This document shows positions 44,195-53,391 of a stretch of 64,000 nucleotides of DNA, in pieces. The position numbers and the translations under genes were made by a program. Under the pieces are notes generated by a model that saw nothing but the letters and a program-made list of their open reading frames with translations, was not told the origin of the DNA and made no database searches. The stretch lies in NCBI GenBank assembly GCA_028284285.1, contig JANQSA010000055.1, positions 62,001 to 126,000 of the forward strand. The letters are read 5' to 3'. Source of the stretch: Croceivirga sp. (lineage in GTDB: Bacteria > Bacteroidota > Bacteroidia > Flavobacteriales > Flavobacteriaceae). How positions within the stretch are numbered: position 1 is the first letter of the stretch; each line of letters opens with the position of its first letter.

Positions 44195-44605
44195 ATGGTA
44201 GAAGAAGGTAAAAAAATCATTCTTTTTGACGGCGTCTGCAACCTGTGTAATGGTGCCATCCAATTTATCATCAAGCGGGATAAAAAGGATATGTTCCGTT
44301 ATGCGCCTTTGCAAAGTGAACTTGGGGCGAAACTTGTTAGCGAACGTGGAATAGACACTTCCAAAGTAGATTCTTTTGTCCTGATTGAACCGGGGACCGC
44401 CTATTACATTAAATCCACTGCGGCATTGGAGATTGCCAATGGGTTTGGTGGACTTTGGAAACTTACGCAGCTTTTTAAGTGGATCCCTGAAGGGATACGG
44501 AATTCCGTATACGATCTTGTAGCCCGCAACCGGTACAAATGGTTTGGTCGTAAGGATCAGTGTATGATCCCTACCCCGGAACTGCAAGCCAAGTTTTTAG
44601 GTTAG
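44195..44605 (+). CDS. DCC-family (DUF393) thiol-disulfide oxidoreductase-like protein
   Basis: A 136-residue protein with the defining N-terminal DGVCNLCN (CxxC preceded by Asp) in IILFDGVCNLCNGAIQFIIKRD, then MFRYAPLQSELG. The family is thioredoxin-like and presumed redox-active, with no firm physiological role. No signal peptide. It is flanked by REP-like DNA on both sides: the element at 44141-44180 and a CGCTACGCTCACT fragment at 44620-44632. A short hairpin GGTTAG/CTAACC overlaps the stop codon. Confidence 0.9.
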   Translation: MVEEGKKIILFDGVCNLCNGAIQFIIKRDKKDMFRYAPLQSELGAKLVSERGIDTSKVDSFVLIEPGTAYYIKSTAALEIANGFGGLWKLTQLFKWIPEGIRNSVYDLVARNRYKWFGRKDQCMIPTPELQAKFLG

Positions 44606-44713
44606 CTCATTAAACTAACCGCTACGCTCACTCAACTGCCTGCCACAAGTATTTCGTATTTCAGATGATCGCTTTTCATACGAAGTTTGGTAAGAACTCT
44701 AAAACCAAACGAT

Positions 44714-46762
44714 ATGAAAAACATCATTATTCTTTTTTTGCTGGTTGTTTCCCCTATCTTTTCCAACACTCAAAAAGTTCCTTCCCAAATCAAGGAGGTT
44801 ACCGTATACCTGAGTGGAGCAGAAATCACCCGGACAGCGTTATGCCTACTGAAAGAAGGTTCCAACGAGATTGTTTTTACGGGGCTATCCCATAAAATTG
44901 ATGAAAGTAGTATTCAGGTTTCCGGTTTAAATGCCGTCTCAATTCTTTCGTTGAATTACAACATTAATTATCTGGAAAAAGTGGAAAGTGAGCCTCAGTT
45001 TAAAGCCTGGGAAGAGGAGCTTAAGCGACTGGAACACCAAATTTCATTACTAAAAAATCAGATTTTGGGATGGGAAGAAGAGGAAAAGGTCATCACCACT
45101 AACCGGATGGTAAGCACAGATAACCAGGCCCTCAGTTTAGAAAAGGTCAAAGAAATAAGCCGGTACTATCGGGAACGCATCACGGCCATTAAAAACGAGA
45201 TTTTCGAAACCAATCTGGAAATCAATCGGTTAAATCTGGAAACTATGGCCCTTCAACGTCAAATGGCTGAAGTAAACAACGCCCCGGAAAAGGAACAGGG
45301 AGAGATTACCATAAAATTTGATGCACCCATCGCGACTCAACTTGAGGTAACCTTAAAGTATTTGGTCAAAGACGCAGGTTGGGTCCCTAACTATGATATT
45401 AAATCTAAGGCCATAAACACCCCATTGAAGCTTACGTACAAGGCCAATGTTTATCAAAAAACCGGACAAGATTGGAACAATGTTAAGGTGGTATTGTCTA
45501 CGGGCAATCCGCAGTATAACATTGCTAAACCAAAACTAGAGTCCCATTATCTAAATTTTGTAAGCGCTTATAAAAAGCGATACGCGCCTTCATTGAAGAA
45601 AAAGGGATATGCGTACAATCCCAGCGTTAAAAAGGTAGTTGGCGTGGTAACTGATGCTTCAGGTATGCCACTCCCCGGGGCAAATGTGGTGATAAAAGGT
45701 ACAACTCATGGCACTACAACTGATTTTGACGGTAATTATACGCTGAATATCCCTTATGGACAAGAACTGGTATTCTCCTACATTGGTCAGGTAACACAGG
45801 AACTGCCACTGTATTCCTCGATCATCAACGTGCAAATGGAAGAAGATGCCACCGCTTTGGATGAGGTAGTGGTTGTGGGATATGGTGAGGCCGACTCATC
45901 GGTTAGTGCGGAACAGTTGATTCAGGGCCGGACGGCTGGAATACAAGTTAGGGGAATTTCCACTATGAAATCCCAACCTGAACCTTTGTATATCATTGAT
46001 GGTGTGCCTGTGGACGATTTTGTGGAAGGCGACCTGGATGCCAGTGAAATTCAGGATATTGAGATACTAAAGGGTGCCGGCACGGCAATATATGGCAGTC
46101 GCGGAATCCATGGTGTGGTGGTGATCACTACTAAAAAAAGTACTGCTGAAGAAGGTGCCACCAAAACGGAATTCGCGATTAAGAAAAACTACTCCATACC
46201 CAGTAACGGAGATATTACAGCTGTGGAAATCAATTCCTTTTCCCTTGTTGCTACCTATGAGTATTTTGCGGCCCCGATTATAAACGAAAACGTTTTTCTA
46301 ACGGCCGGTTTTACCAATTGGGAAAAACATCAACTCTTACCCGGAGAGGCCAATATCTACTTTGAAGGCACTTATGCCGGAAAGACCGTGTTGGACCCTT
46401 ATGTGACAAAAAAGGAAATGATACTCTCCTTAGGGATAGATCCTAACATAACGGTAACCCGAAAACAGGAACGCAATTTTAAGAGTAAGTCGTTCACGGG
46501 AAGTAACCGCATACTGAATAGAACCTACAATTTGGAAATCAAGAACAACAAAGGCATCGCAATTGATCTAAGGCTATTGGATAGGATTCCCAAATCTCAA
46601 AATAAGGAAATAAGGGTTAGTGACATAGTGATCAATGAGGCGACCTACGAAACTAAAAAGGGGATATTGACCTGGACAATGCATCTAAAGCCCAAAGAAA
46701 ATAAAACAGTGGATTTCTCTTTTCAGGTGAAGTATCCTCGTGGAAAATATATTTCGCTTTAA
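44714..46762 (+). CDS. MuiA/DUF4139 surface protein with inserted SusC-like regulatory and plug module
   Basis: The ATG at 44714 gives 682 residues with signal peptide MKNIIILFLLVVSPIFSN. Residues 20-100 are the DUF4140 domain (EVTVYLSGAEITRTA), 95-190 a coiled coil, and 195-280 the start of DUF4139 (LKYLVKDAGWVPNYDIKSK). Then comes an insertion: a carboxypeptidase-D regulatory-like beta sandwich (307-380; GVVTDASGMPLPGANV, TDFDGNYTL), the SusC signature LDEVVVVGYGEA (382-393) and part of a TonB-dependent receptor plug (400-474; EPLYIIDGVPVD, IEILKGAGTAIYGSRG). DUF4139 resumes at about 485 and runs to the end. No 22-stranded barrel is present, so it is not itself a receptor. Confidence 0.88.
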   Translation: MKNIIILFLLVVSPIFSNTQKVPSQIKEVTVYLSGAEITRTALCLLKEGSNEIVFTGLSHKIDESSIQVSGLNAVSILSLNYNINYLEKVESEPQFKAWEEELKRLEHQISLLKNQILGWEEEEKVITTNRMVSTDNQALSLEKVKEISRYYRERITAIKNEIFETNLEINRLNLETMALQRQMAEVNNAPEKEQGEITIKFDAPIATQLEVTLKYLVKDAGWVPNYDIKSKAINTPLKLTYKANVYQKTGQDWNNVKVVLSTGNPQYNIAKPKLESHYLNFVSAYKKRYAPSLKKKGYAYNPSVKKVVGVVTDASGMPLPGANVVIKGTTHGTTTDFDGNYTLNIPYGQELVFSYIGQVTQELPLYSSIINVQMEEDATALDEVVVVGYGEADSSVSAEQLIQGRTAGIQVRGISTMKSQPEPLYIIDGVPVDDFVEGDLDASEIQDIEILKGAGTAIYGSRGIHGVVVITTKKSTAEEGATKTEFAIKKNYSIPSNGDITAVEINSFSLVATYEYFAAPIINENVFLTAGFTNWEKHQLLPGEANIYFEGTYAGKTVLDPYVTKKEMILSLGIDPNITVTRKQERNFKSKSFTGSNRILNRTYNLEIKNNKGIAIDLRLLDRIPKSQNKEIRVSDIVINEATYETKKGILTWTMHLKPKENKTVDFSFQVKYPRGKYISL

Positions 46763-46769
46763 GCCTACC

Positions 46770-46793
46770 TGGGGCGATACTTGCGTCGCCCCA
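46770..46793. terminator. bidirectional terminator hairpin
   Basis: TGGGGCGA and its exact complement TCGCCCCA with an 8-base loop, between the convergent stops at 46762 (plus) and 46801 (minus). The T-run after it is imperfect (ATTCTATTTATT). Confidence 0.6.
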
Positions 46794-46800
46794 ATTCTAT

Positions 46801-47511
46801 TTATTCGAACGAAACGGAGGCAGTCAACAATTTGATCACCTCTTCGTCTCCTTCAAATTGTTTTTCAAAATTGTACGGCACTTGTTTATACGGGTTGTAC
46901 CCCAATTCAATGAACTTTTGCTGGGCTTTGACTTCAACAAACCGATACAGACGCGACGGTTTTGTATCCGGGTGTTCTTCTACATATGCCTTTAGCATCG
47001 GACTGATCTCTTCCCGAATCGACAGTGCTTCAAGAATAGCTTCCCGGGTGACTTCATCATAGCCGGGAGCACTTTCCAATGTTTTGGTTTGCCCTTCTGA
47101 AAAAACCCATCTTGTAGTGAGTGTATTCCAAATAGGCAATCCCTCCCGGGCATACAGAGTTTCCACTGCTTCTATTGTTTCGGATGGATAATAGATCCCT
47201 ATTGATTTGATCGCTCCATCCCTAATCCCGGTATTTGCCATTAAAGCAAATTCTCCATCTCGCCTTTGATGGGTTATGATGTATATGGAATCATTTAGCC
47301 GTTTTTCAATGCTAACAGTATCGATTCGGGCTGGGTAGGGGCTATCTTCCTCTTTGACCTCTTCGTACAAAACAACCTCTTTTAACTCGGTTATTTTTTG
47401 TTTGTCACCGTATAAACTGTACGCATACCAAGTGCTATTTTCCTGGCTTTGCGATGTGAAAAAGGATGAAAGGCAGACAGCAAGTACCATCAGGGAGGTT
47501 GTATTTTTCAT
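46801..47511 (-). CDS. exported protein of unknown function
   Basis: A 236-residue protein with a signal peptide (SLMVLAVCLSSFFTSQSQ). The mature part has mixed strands and helices: WYAYSLYGDKQKITELKEVVLYEE, TVSIEKRLNDSIYIITHQRRDG, then a helical C-terminus. No family is recognised and no catalytic pattern is evident. It converges on the MuiA-like gene with a shared hairpin terminator. Confidence 0.7.
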   Translation of the reverse strand: MKNTTSLMVLAVCLSSFFTSQSQENSTWYAYSLYGDKQKITELKEVVLYEEVKEEDSPYPARIDTVSIEKRLNDSIYIITHQRRDGEFALMANTGIRDGAIKSIGIYYPSETIEAVETLYAREGLPIWNTLTTRWVFSEGQTKTLESAPGYDEVTREAILEALSIREEISPMLKAYVEEHPDTKPSRLYRFVEVKAQQKFIELGYNPYKQVPYNFEKQFEGDEEVIKLLTASVSFE

Positions 47512-47978
47512 TATTCTATTTTAAATGATCCAATATAGCACCTAAAGTGATGGCAGTATCCTATTTCTGTACAAATGAATCGGATTCATGTACCATTGGT
47601 TGCTTGTTTTTTGCCTGAAAGTGTTTCCTCTTTTTTTCGCCGTAAAACGGTATATCCCAACAAAATGAATGCAATGGTTTTTTTATATCTTTCCAGGTAG
47701 AAGCACATTATCGAAAATAAGTCCTTCGCCCTGTATAAAAAGGTGATACTAGTGGTGAACAGCTCCTTTTTGTAGCTTTTCATCGAATTTATTATTCAAT
47801 TCATCATTTTTTAAGAATAAAATTATCCCTCAAACTCATTTTAACAAGGGCTGGCACACAATTTGTGCTACTTTTTTGATGCCGGTATGGATTCCATAGG
47901 GGGTATCTCTTATGAGTCCCAGGCCAATCACTACCTTTTAATGGTATACTGCTAATATTAATTCAAAATAAAGATGCT
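47512..47978. other. 467-bp intergenic stretch
   Basis: Divergent region between two exported-protein genes, more AT-rich than its surroundings. It contains a minus-strand 65-codon frame (47586-47783) with no recognisable features and a short inverted repeat GCACA/TGTGC about 47850-47870, followed by TACTTTTTTG, which may belong to the promoter of the gene at 47979. I see no RNA gene or repeat family. Confidence 0.4.
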
Positions 47979-48812
47979 ATGAAAAATCTTGCTCTATTTT
48001 TATTTGTACTGAGCTCCTTTATGGCTTTAGGACAGGGAAACACTACTAAAAACGATATCATTGTAACCAAAAACGGTGAATTGATCCAGGCCAAAGTGGT
48101 TAAAGTGACTGCTGATGTGGTAAGTTTCAACTATCCCGGGGAAACCGTGATCAATGAAGTGGCTAAAGATCAATTGGAAAAAATTGTTTTTTCCAGTGGC
48201 AGGACACAAACTTTTGGAAAAGGGGCTGCCAGTGCCAGCACCGGCGTTCCGATTATAACCGAAAGCAAAAAAGAACTTCCTATACCCGAAGAGGAAATTT
48301 CGCTATTTCCCAGTGTTGCCAAAAACAGTGTCGCCGTTGTTCCGGCATCTTTCACCAAAAATAATAGCTACAGTAAGGAGTTATCCAGTGAGCTGAGCAG
48401 CTTTGTTTCGGGCTATTTGGCTAAAAACACTTCCGGAAAAGGAATTATGGTACAGGATATGACCATGACCATACGTAGCTTAGTGGACAACGGTATTGGC
48501 TATCAGGAGCTGAAAACAGCCTCCACAGCAACCTTACGCAAGGCTTTGGGTGCCGAATTTTTAGTTATGGTACAATTGGAGGAGGGTCAAAACAGCACCG
48601 CCAAAAAAGGATTTTATGGCGATGAGCAATCCACCGCTACCAACGGTAATACCACAAAACTACTGTTAACTGTTTATGGTTCGGAAAGTGAAGCACCGCT
48701 CTTTTCCCTGGAAGTTTCTCAGGCAAGCAAAGGGCAACCCAATGATCCAAATAGTTGGCGAGTACTTACCGAATATGTTTTGGATCAGTTTTTAGCCTCG
48801 AACAAAATTTAA
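47979..48812 (+). CDS. exported protein of unknown function
   Basis: A 277-residue protein with signal peptide MKNLALFLFVLSSFMALGQ. The first mature segment, NDIIVTKNGELIQAKVVKVTADVVSFNY, is a small beta motif often seen at the start of Bacteroidota periplasmic proteins. The second half (about 110-275) resembles a lipoprotein-like alpha/beta domain (NSVAVVPASFTKNNSYSKELS, LRKALGAEFLVMVQL), somewhat reminiscent of proteins that assemble or report on envelope state, but no family assignment is safe. A terminator follows. Confidence 0.7.
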   Translation: MKNLALFLFVLSSFMALGQGNTTKNDIIVTKNGELIQAKVVKVTADVVSFNYPGETVINEVAKDQLEKIVFSSGRTQTFGKGAASASTGVPIITESKKELPIPEEEISLFPSVAKNSVAVVPASFTKNNSYSKELSSELSSFVSGYLAKNTSGKGIMVQDMTMTIRSLVDNGIGYQELKTASTATLRKALGAEFLVMVQLEEGQNSTAKKGFYGDEQSTATNGNTTKLLLTVYGSESEAPLFSLEVSQASKGQPNDPNSWRVLTEYVLDQFLASNKI

Positions 48813-48827
48813 GGATATATCCAAAAT

Positions 48828-48862
48828 ACTCCCAGAAAAGCTTTCTCCTGGGAGTTTTAGAT
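48828..48862 (+). terminator. intrinsic terminator
   Basis: ACTCCCAG (48828-48835) pairs with CTGGGAGT (48848-48855), then TTTAGATTTT. It follows the exported-protein stop at 48812 and faces the converging DUF1704 gene. Confidence 0.75.
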
Positions 48863-48900
48863 TTTACGATGATCCGAAAGCCGCTCAGGAAGCCAAAGGA

Positions 48901-50082
48901 TCATTGTAAATTCCGTAAAATGAACTCCAACGTTTTATTGGTGTTCAGTTTTTGGTTAAAAGAAAGGCTTTTGTACGCTATGGGTTGGACCAAACCTCGG
49001 CTTTTTAAATAGTGTATGGTGTCTTCTTGATCCAAACACACTTTTCCAAGGAATAACATTTCCATTTCCTCCACCGTGTTATAGCGCTTGTAAATTTTAC
49101 GCAATCCGCTCAAATACAACCGATCCTTGGTAAAACCCCCGCCTCGGTGGGCTCGAAGTGTAATTCCAAAAGCTTCATCCCTGTCTAATTTGTAATGCCC
49201 GTGAATCAGGTCAAAAGTATCGGCAAAGGAATAGCCTTTAATCAAACTGTCCACTGCCAGTACCCTATAGGCCAACTCTTTTAAACGCTTTAACGTAAGG
49301 GCGCCCCCCATGTATTCACTGAAAACCGCCAGCCCCTCCTGGGTTTCCACATTTTTCGGTAATCCGTTGGAGAATATTTTCAAGGGCTGTTCCAGCCCGT
49401 TATAGGTGGTCACCAGGTGCACCCCAATTTCATGATTGGCCAAGGTCAGTAACTGGTTTTTACTGAAACGGGCATTCTTTTTGATGATCAAACTGCGTTC
49501 GCTATTACTTACCATAGCATCTGCCGCAATATGTGTGGACAATTTGATGTTCAACGGAAAGTTATACCGCGCCATGAAGTCCTCAAAATACGTTTTGGCG
49601 GCCTCCGCAGAACAGAAAGGTTCCATGTCTTCGGAATAGGGTTCGTCTCCAAAATGCAGGATGAATTTGGCATTTTGCACGTCTCGTTCAGTGGGTGTAC
49701 CAAAAACCCGCAGGGAGTTGTAATAAAACTGTTGTCCTTTACCTATGGTCTCAATACACTGGATCATATTGGCATAGTAGTAAATCACATCTTCATAGAG
49801 ATCGTGAAGCACTTCATCCTTTATGCGTTCGAGCCGTTGCGAGAAAAAAAGACGGTGTAACTTGTAGGGATTAAATCTTAACTTGGGATACTTGAACCTT
49901 GGGGTGTAGGTATATTTTGAAGCATAAAACTGCTGTTTTTCCTTCTCAATATTGATCGGATTCACATACGCTAACAATTCTATTCTTCGCACGAGACGAT
50001 CCAGATTGCCGTCAATCTCGAAAACATTTGGATATAATTCCTGTAATTCTTGTAATTCCTGCTGTCGCTTCGTTGCTAGCAT
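48901..50082 (-). CDS. DUF1704 / MATCAP-like metallopeptidase (QEGLA-motif protein)
   Basis: A 393-residue protein with the family's HExxxH zinc motif (His217-Glu218, His222 in NHEIGVHLVTTYN) and the QEGLA motif at residues 248-252 (ETQEGLAVFSEYMGG), annotated in bacteria as flavohemoglobin-expression-modulating QEGLA protein. Eukaryotic members (MATCAP) remove C-terminal tyrosine from alpha-tubulin, so a carboxypeptidase-like role is possible; the bacterial substrate is unknown. ATG at 50082 overlaps the stop of the N-formylglutamate-amidohydrolase gene by 7 bp. It is third in an operon with that gene and an ATP-grasp ligase. Confidence 0.88.
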   Translation of the reverse strand: MLATKRQQELQELQELYPNVFEIDGNLDRLVRRIELLAYVNPINIEKEKQQFYASKYTYTPRFKYPKLRFNPYKLHRLFFSQRLERIKDEVLHDLYEDVIYYYANMIQCIETIGKGQQFYYNSLRVFGTPTERDVQNAKFILHFGDEPYSEDMEPFCSAEAAKTYFEDFMARYNFPLNIKLSTHIAADAMVSNSERSLIIKKNARFSKNQLLTLANHEIGVHLVTTYNGLEQPLKIFSNGLPKNVETQEGLAVFSEYMGGALTLKRLKELAYRVLAVDSLIKGYSFADTFDLIHGHYKLDRDEAFGITLRAHRGGGFTKDRLYLSGLRKIYKRYNTVEEMEMLFLGKVCLDQEDTIHYLKSRGLVQPIAYKSLSFNQKLNTNKTLEFILRNLQ

Positions 50083-50903
50083 AGTGTTTCTTCAAATTCT
50101 CTGGCCTGCAAAGGTATCAAATCTTTTAACTGCTGTTCCACCGCTTCTACCACTTCAGGAAAGACAATTCCGGTAAGCTCATCACAATAGATCTTGGCAA
50201 TTTCGGTGGCAAGTACCAGGGTATTTTCAAACTTTTTGGTTATGGACTTTAGAAAGTAGCCGTTGCCAAAAAAAGTATCATTAACGCGCGAAGTAGTGGT
50301 ATGGGTATGGGGCAAATGTACTCCCTCCAGTTTGGCCCTCCAGGACTCCACCACCCTACCAAAGCGGTCGTTATCTATATTTATGGTCCCCAAATTCCAT
50401 ACAGGTACTTCACGGTCCCATCTTTTCCAATTATAACTATGCATATCAAAAACAATCACTTTTCTGTGTAGCGACTCTAATTTTTCGATCAAAGTATGTG
50501 CAACAGTGTAAAAGTTAGTGTGCTTTTGAAGGCTGATTTCCTTTTCCTTTACGGATAAAGGGGTTTTCCAGAGTTGTTTTCCCCAGGCAGTATCAAAAAT
50601 CGCTTCTTCCAGGGGACGATTTAGGTCATATTCAAACCTGCTGTCCCTACCCGCAATCACTATAGGATGGGATTGTACCATTTGCCTGGTGCAAGGGTCT
50701 TCTTCGTACCAGCGTTCGTAGGTCGAGTGTAGGCAATTCTCCCACAAGGACCTTCTGAACTGATGCCCATCATGAATAGCGGCGCAAACATAGGGTACAT
50801 ACTCAGAAATTTTTACCGTAAACGAGTAGTCCTCACTAACCGCTTCAAAAGGTTCTTCCGAATGTATCTTTTGCAGGATCTCCTGCACGGAATACCTATG
50901 CAT
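50076..50903 (-). CDS. N-formylglutamate amidohydrolase-family protein
   Basis: The ATG at 50903 gives 275 residues. The HutG-like fold is suggested by YVPYVCAAIHDGHQFR (metal-binding His near the start), VFDMHSYNWKRW and HLPHTHTTTSRVND. The classic reaction is hydrolysis of N-formyl-L-glutamate in histidine degradation, but no histidine-catabolism genes lie nearby; instead the gene overlaps the ATP-grasp ligase upstream by 8 bp and the DUF1704 peptidase downstream. The operon partners imply a peptide- or amide-directed deacylase. Confidence 0.85.
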   Translation of the reverse strand: MHRYSVQEILQKIHSEEPFEAVSEDYSFTVKISEYVPYVCAAIHDGHQFRRSLWENCLHSTYERWYEEDPCTRQMVQSHPIVIAGRDSRFEYDLNRPLEEAIFDTAWGKQLWKTPLSVKEKEISLQKHTNFYTVAHTLIEKLESLHRKVIVFDMHSYNWKRWDREVPVWNLGTINIDNDRFGRVVESWRAKLEGVHLPHTHTTTSRVNDTFFGNGYFLKSITKKFENTLVLATEIAKIYCDELTGIVFPEVVEAVEQQLKDLIPLQAREFEETLC

Positions 50904-51927
50904 CCTCCACCTCTTTTCTAAGCCTTGATCTGCGGTCAAAGGCCTGGAGTTTGGCGGTTACTTTGCTTTCGATAAAATCAATCACCTGACACTGGATTTT
51001 AGTTTTATACACCTTATTCATGTAGGTAATTCCTCCAGGAGACATTACGTTCACTTCCACCAATTTTCCTCCAATAACATCAATCCCTACAAAATACAAA
51101 CCGTCCTTCACCAATTTAGGACCTATTTGCTTACAAAGCGCTTTTTCTTCTTTGGTCAGGGTATGTTTGGCTACCGAGCCTCCCGCGGAAACATTTGAAC
51201 GATGATCATCACTTCCCGGAACACGCCGCATGGCGCCCAGAGGTTCTCCATTCAGTAAAAGAATACGGATATCCCCTTGATCCGCTCCTTCAATATATTC
51301 CTGAAGTATAACATAGTTAGAGCTTCCATCCGAGTTGGTTACATAAAAATCCAATAACGATTTGATATTATTCATCGCTGATTTTTCAATCAAAATAACC
51401 CCGGACCCCCCAAAACCGTTTAATGGCTTTAAGATCATCTTTTCAGCCTGAGATTCTTTTATTTGTTGTACCAGATATTTTTTGTTCTTGGATACATGGG
51501 TCACCGGAATGATATTGCTATGGCTATCTCCAAAAGCTGCGGTATATAGCTTGTTATTGGCCTCGCGCAGACCCTGAAGGGAATTAACAATAAAGACATC
51601 GTCCTTAACGGAATCCAAAAAATTGAGCATCAAAGGGTCCAAAGGGGGATTGGCCCGCATAAATATCACATCAAAGCCTGCCAGAGGAAGCATTTCTTCC
51701 CGGGTTTTAGCTTGCTTATAGAAGGATTTTAAACTACTCGGGATTTTATCCATTCTACCCACTACGGTGCAAAAAGCACTGGTAACACTGTTCCGGATGG
51801 TAAGATTTGCCGGCGTGCATAGTGCTACCCCATGATTCCGTTTAACACATTCGTGAATTAAAGCAAGACTGGTATCATTCTCAGGAATAATCTCATCCCA
51901 GGGATACATCAAAAAACATATATTCAT
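50896..51927 (-). CDS. ATP-grasp ligase, glutathione synthetase-like
   Basis: A 343-residue protein. N-terminal substrate domain (MNICFLMYPWDEIIPENDTS), then the ATP-grasp core: EKMILKPLNGFGGSGVILI (ATP-binding lysine and glycine loop), VILQEYIEGADQGDIRILLLN and IGGKLVEVNVMSPGGITYM with the Mg-binding Glu/Asn. It resembles GshB, but glutathione synthesis normally pairs with GshA, which is absent here, so it may ligate amino acids to another peptide or protein tail. First gene of the three-gene operon. Confidence 0.88.
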   Translation of the reverse strand: MNICFLMYPWDEIIPENDTSLALIHECVKRNHGVALCTPANLTIRNSVTSAFCTVVGRMDKIPSSLKSFYKQAKTREEMLPLAGFDVIFMRANPPLDPLMLNFLDSVKDDVFIVNSLQGLREANNKLYTAAFGDSHSNIIPVTHVSKNKKYLVQQIKESQAEKMILKPLNGFGGSGVILIEKSAMNNIKSLLDFYVTNSDGSSNYVILQEYIEGADQGDIRILLLNGEPLGAMRRVPGSDDHRSNVSAGGSVAKHTLTKEEKALCKQIGPKLVKDGLYFVGIDVIGGKLVEVNVMSPGGITYMNKVYKTKIQCQVIDFIESKVTAKLQAFDRRSRLRKEVEDA

Positions 51928-52013
51928 GGCCCTTCCGATTAGTTGATTGCCTTAAATTAATGGATGTCCGGGAACTATACAAAGAATACGGCCTTGAACG
52001 GGAAAATATAGGA

Positions 52014-53339
52014 TTATTTTACCTCCTTATAATGGTCATCCCATTCCTTAACATGGGGTTCCCCTAATTTTCCGGTAGACTTGGCGACCACCATAGAAAC
52101 CGTGGCGTCTCCGGTTACGTTAACTACTGTGCGACACATATCCAGAGGGCGGTCCACGGCGAATATCAATGCCAACCCTATGGCAAGCTTATCTCCCGGG
52201 AATCCTATGGATTCCAGAACGATCACTAACATTACCATACCGGCTCCCGGCACAGCGGCAGAACCGATAGAGGCTAATAAGGCGGTGAGCACAATGGTGA
52301 GCTGATCCGAAAAGGTGAGATCAAATCCTAAGGCCTGGGAAATAAAGACGGCGGCAACGCCCTGATACAAACTGGTCCCATCCATGTTAATGGTTGCCCC
52401 AACAGGAAGCACAAAACTGGAAACCTCTTTATCTACCCCAATATGCTCCTCAACCCGTTCCATGGTAACCGGTAGGGTCGCGGCACTGGAACTCGTAGAA
52501 AACGCCAGTAACTGGGCAGGACTTATTTCCCTTAAGAACCAAAACGGATTTTTCTTGGTAAAGGATCCCACAACGGTAGCATAAAAAACGATCATAAGCA
52601 ACAATCCACCCACAACCACCCCGGCGTACTTTAGTAAGGCCAATAGTAAATCAGGATCACTGGAGGAAACTACAACCCCGGCTAAAAGGGCAAAAACTGC
52701 ATAGGGAGCGGTAAGCATGATCAAATCCACCATTTTAAGTACCACATCATTCAGGGAGTCAAAAAAGCTCTTGAGTGGTTTTGCATTTTCTTCGCCTATA
52801 AGCAACATGGAAATACCCAGGAAAATAGTAAAAAAGATGACCTGAAGCATTAAGGCATTATTGCTCATGGCGTTAAGGGCATTGTCCGGAACCATATCTA
52901 CCAAAAACTGCAATGGGCCACTGTCCTTTTGGCGGGAAGCCTCTTCCAGTTTAGACGTCACCCCGGCATCACTGGCGTAAGTCTCTGTAAGCTTGGTTAT
53001 GGTTTCATTGGAAATACCTTCTCCGGGTTGCAGAACATTTACCAGTAACAATCCTATGGTAATAGCCACCACGGTGGTCATTATGTAGATTACAATGGTA
53101 CGTATTCCAATATCCCTAAACTTTGAAATATCCTTTAAGTCGGAAATCCCTTTTACGAGGGAGGCGATGATAAGGGGAATTGCAATTAGCTTTAGCAGTT
53201 TCACAAATATGGTCCCCAAAGGCTGGATCCAGTCAGAAACCACCTCTTTTCCCCAGGAAAATCCTGTCATTACAAATCCAAATACAATCCCCAGCACCAT
53301 CCCAATCAGGATTTGCCAATGAAGTTCCAATTTGCGCAT
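52014..53339 (-). CDS. dicarboxylate/amino acid:cation symporter (DAACS/GltP-type)
   Basis: A 441-residue inner-membrane transporter with eight helices plus two re-entrant loops. The family signature is readable: SSSAATLPVTMERVEE (first serine-rich loop) and MDGTSLYQGVAAVFISQALG (second loop), followed by GSAAVPGAGMVM and the metal-binding VDRPLDMCRTVVNVTGDA. Uses Na+ or H+ to import aspartate, glutamate or C4-dicarboxylates; the exact substrate is not predictable. Transcribed alone. Confidence 0.94.
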   Translation of the reverse strand: MRKLELHWQILIGMVLGIVFGFVMTGFSWGKEVVSDWIQPLGTIFVKLLKLIAIPLIIASLVKGISDLKDISKFRDIGIRTIVIYIMTTVVAITIGLLLVNVLQPGEGISNETITKLTETYASDAGVTSKLEEASRQKDSGPLQFLVDMVPDNALNAMSNNALMLQVIFFTIFLGISMLLIGEENAKPLKSFFDSLNDVVLKMVDLIMLTAPYAVFALLAGVVVSSSDPDLLLALLKYAGVVVGGLLLMIVFYATVVGSFTKKNPFWFLREISPAQLLAFSTSSSAATLPVTMERVEEHIGVDKEVSSFVLPVGATINMDGTSLYQGVAAVFISQALGFDLTFSDQLTIVLTALLASIGSAAVPGAGMVMLVIVLESIGFPGDKLAIGLALIFAVDRPLDMCRTVVNVTGDATVSMVVAKSTGKLGEPHVKEWDDHYKEVK

Positions 53340-53391
53340 AGATTATGTTTTGATGGTGAATATAAGGTTTTGAAGTAAAACCTCAAGCCGG

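Noticed and set aside
47586-47783. 65-codon minus-strand frame in the long intergenic region
   Set aside because: No family resemblance, AT-rich composition and no promoter or ribosome-site support.
49531-49860. Plus-strand 109-codon frame inside DUF1704
   Set aside because: Shadow of the minus-strand gene, whose zinc and QEGLA motifs are certain.
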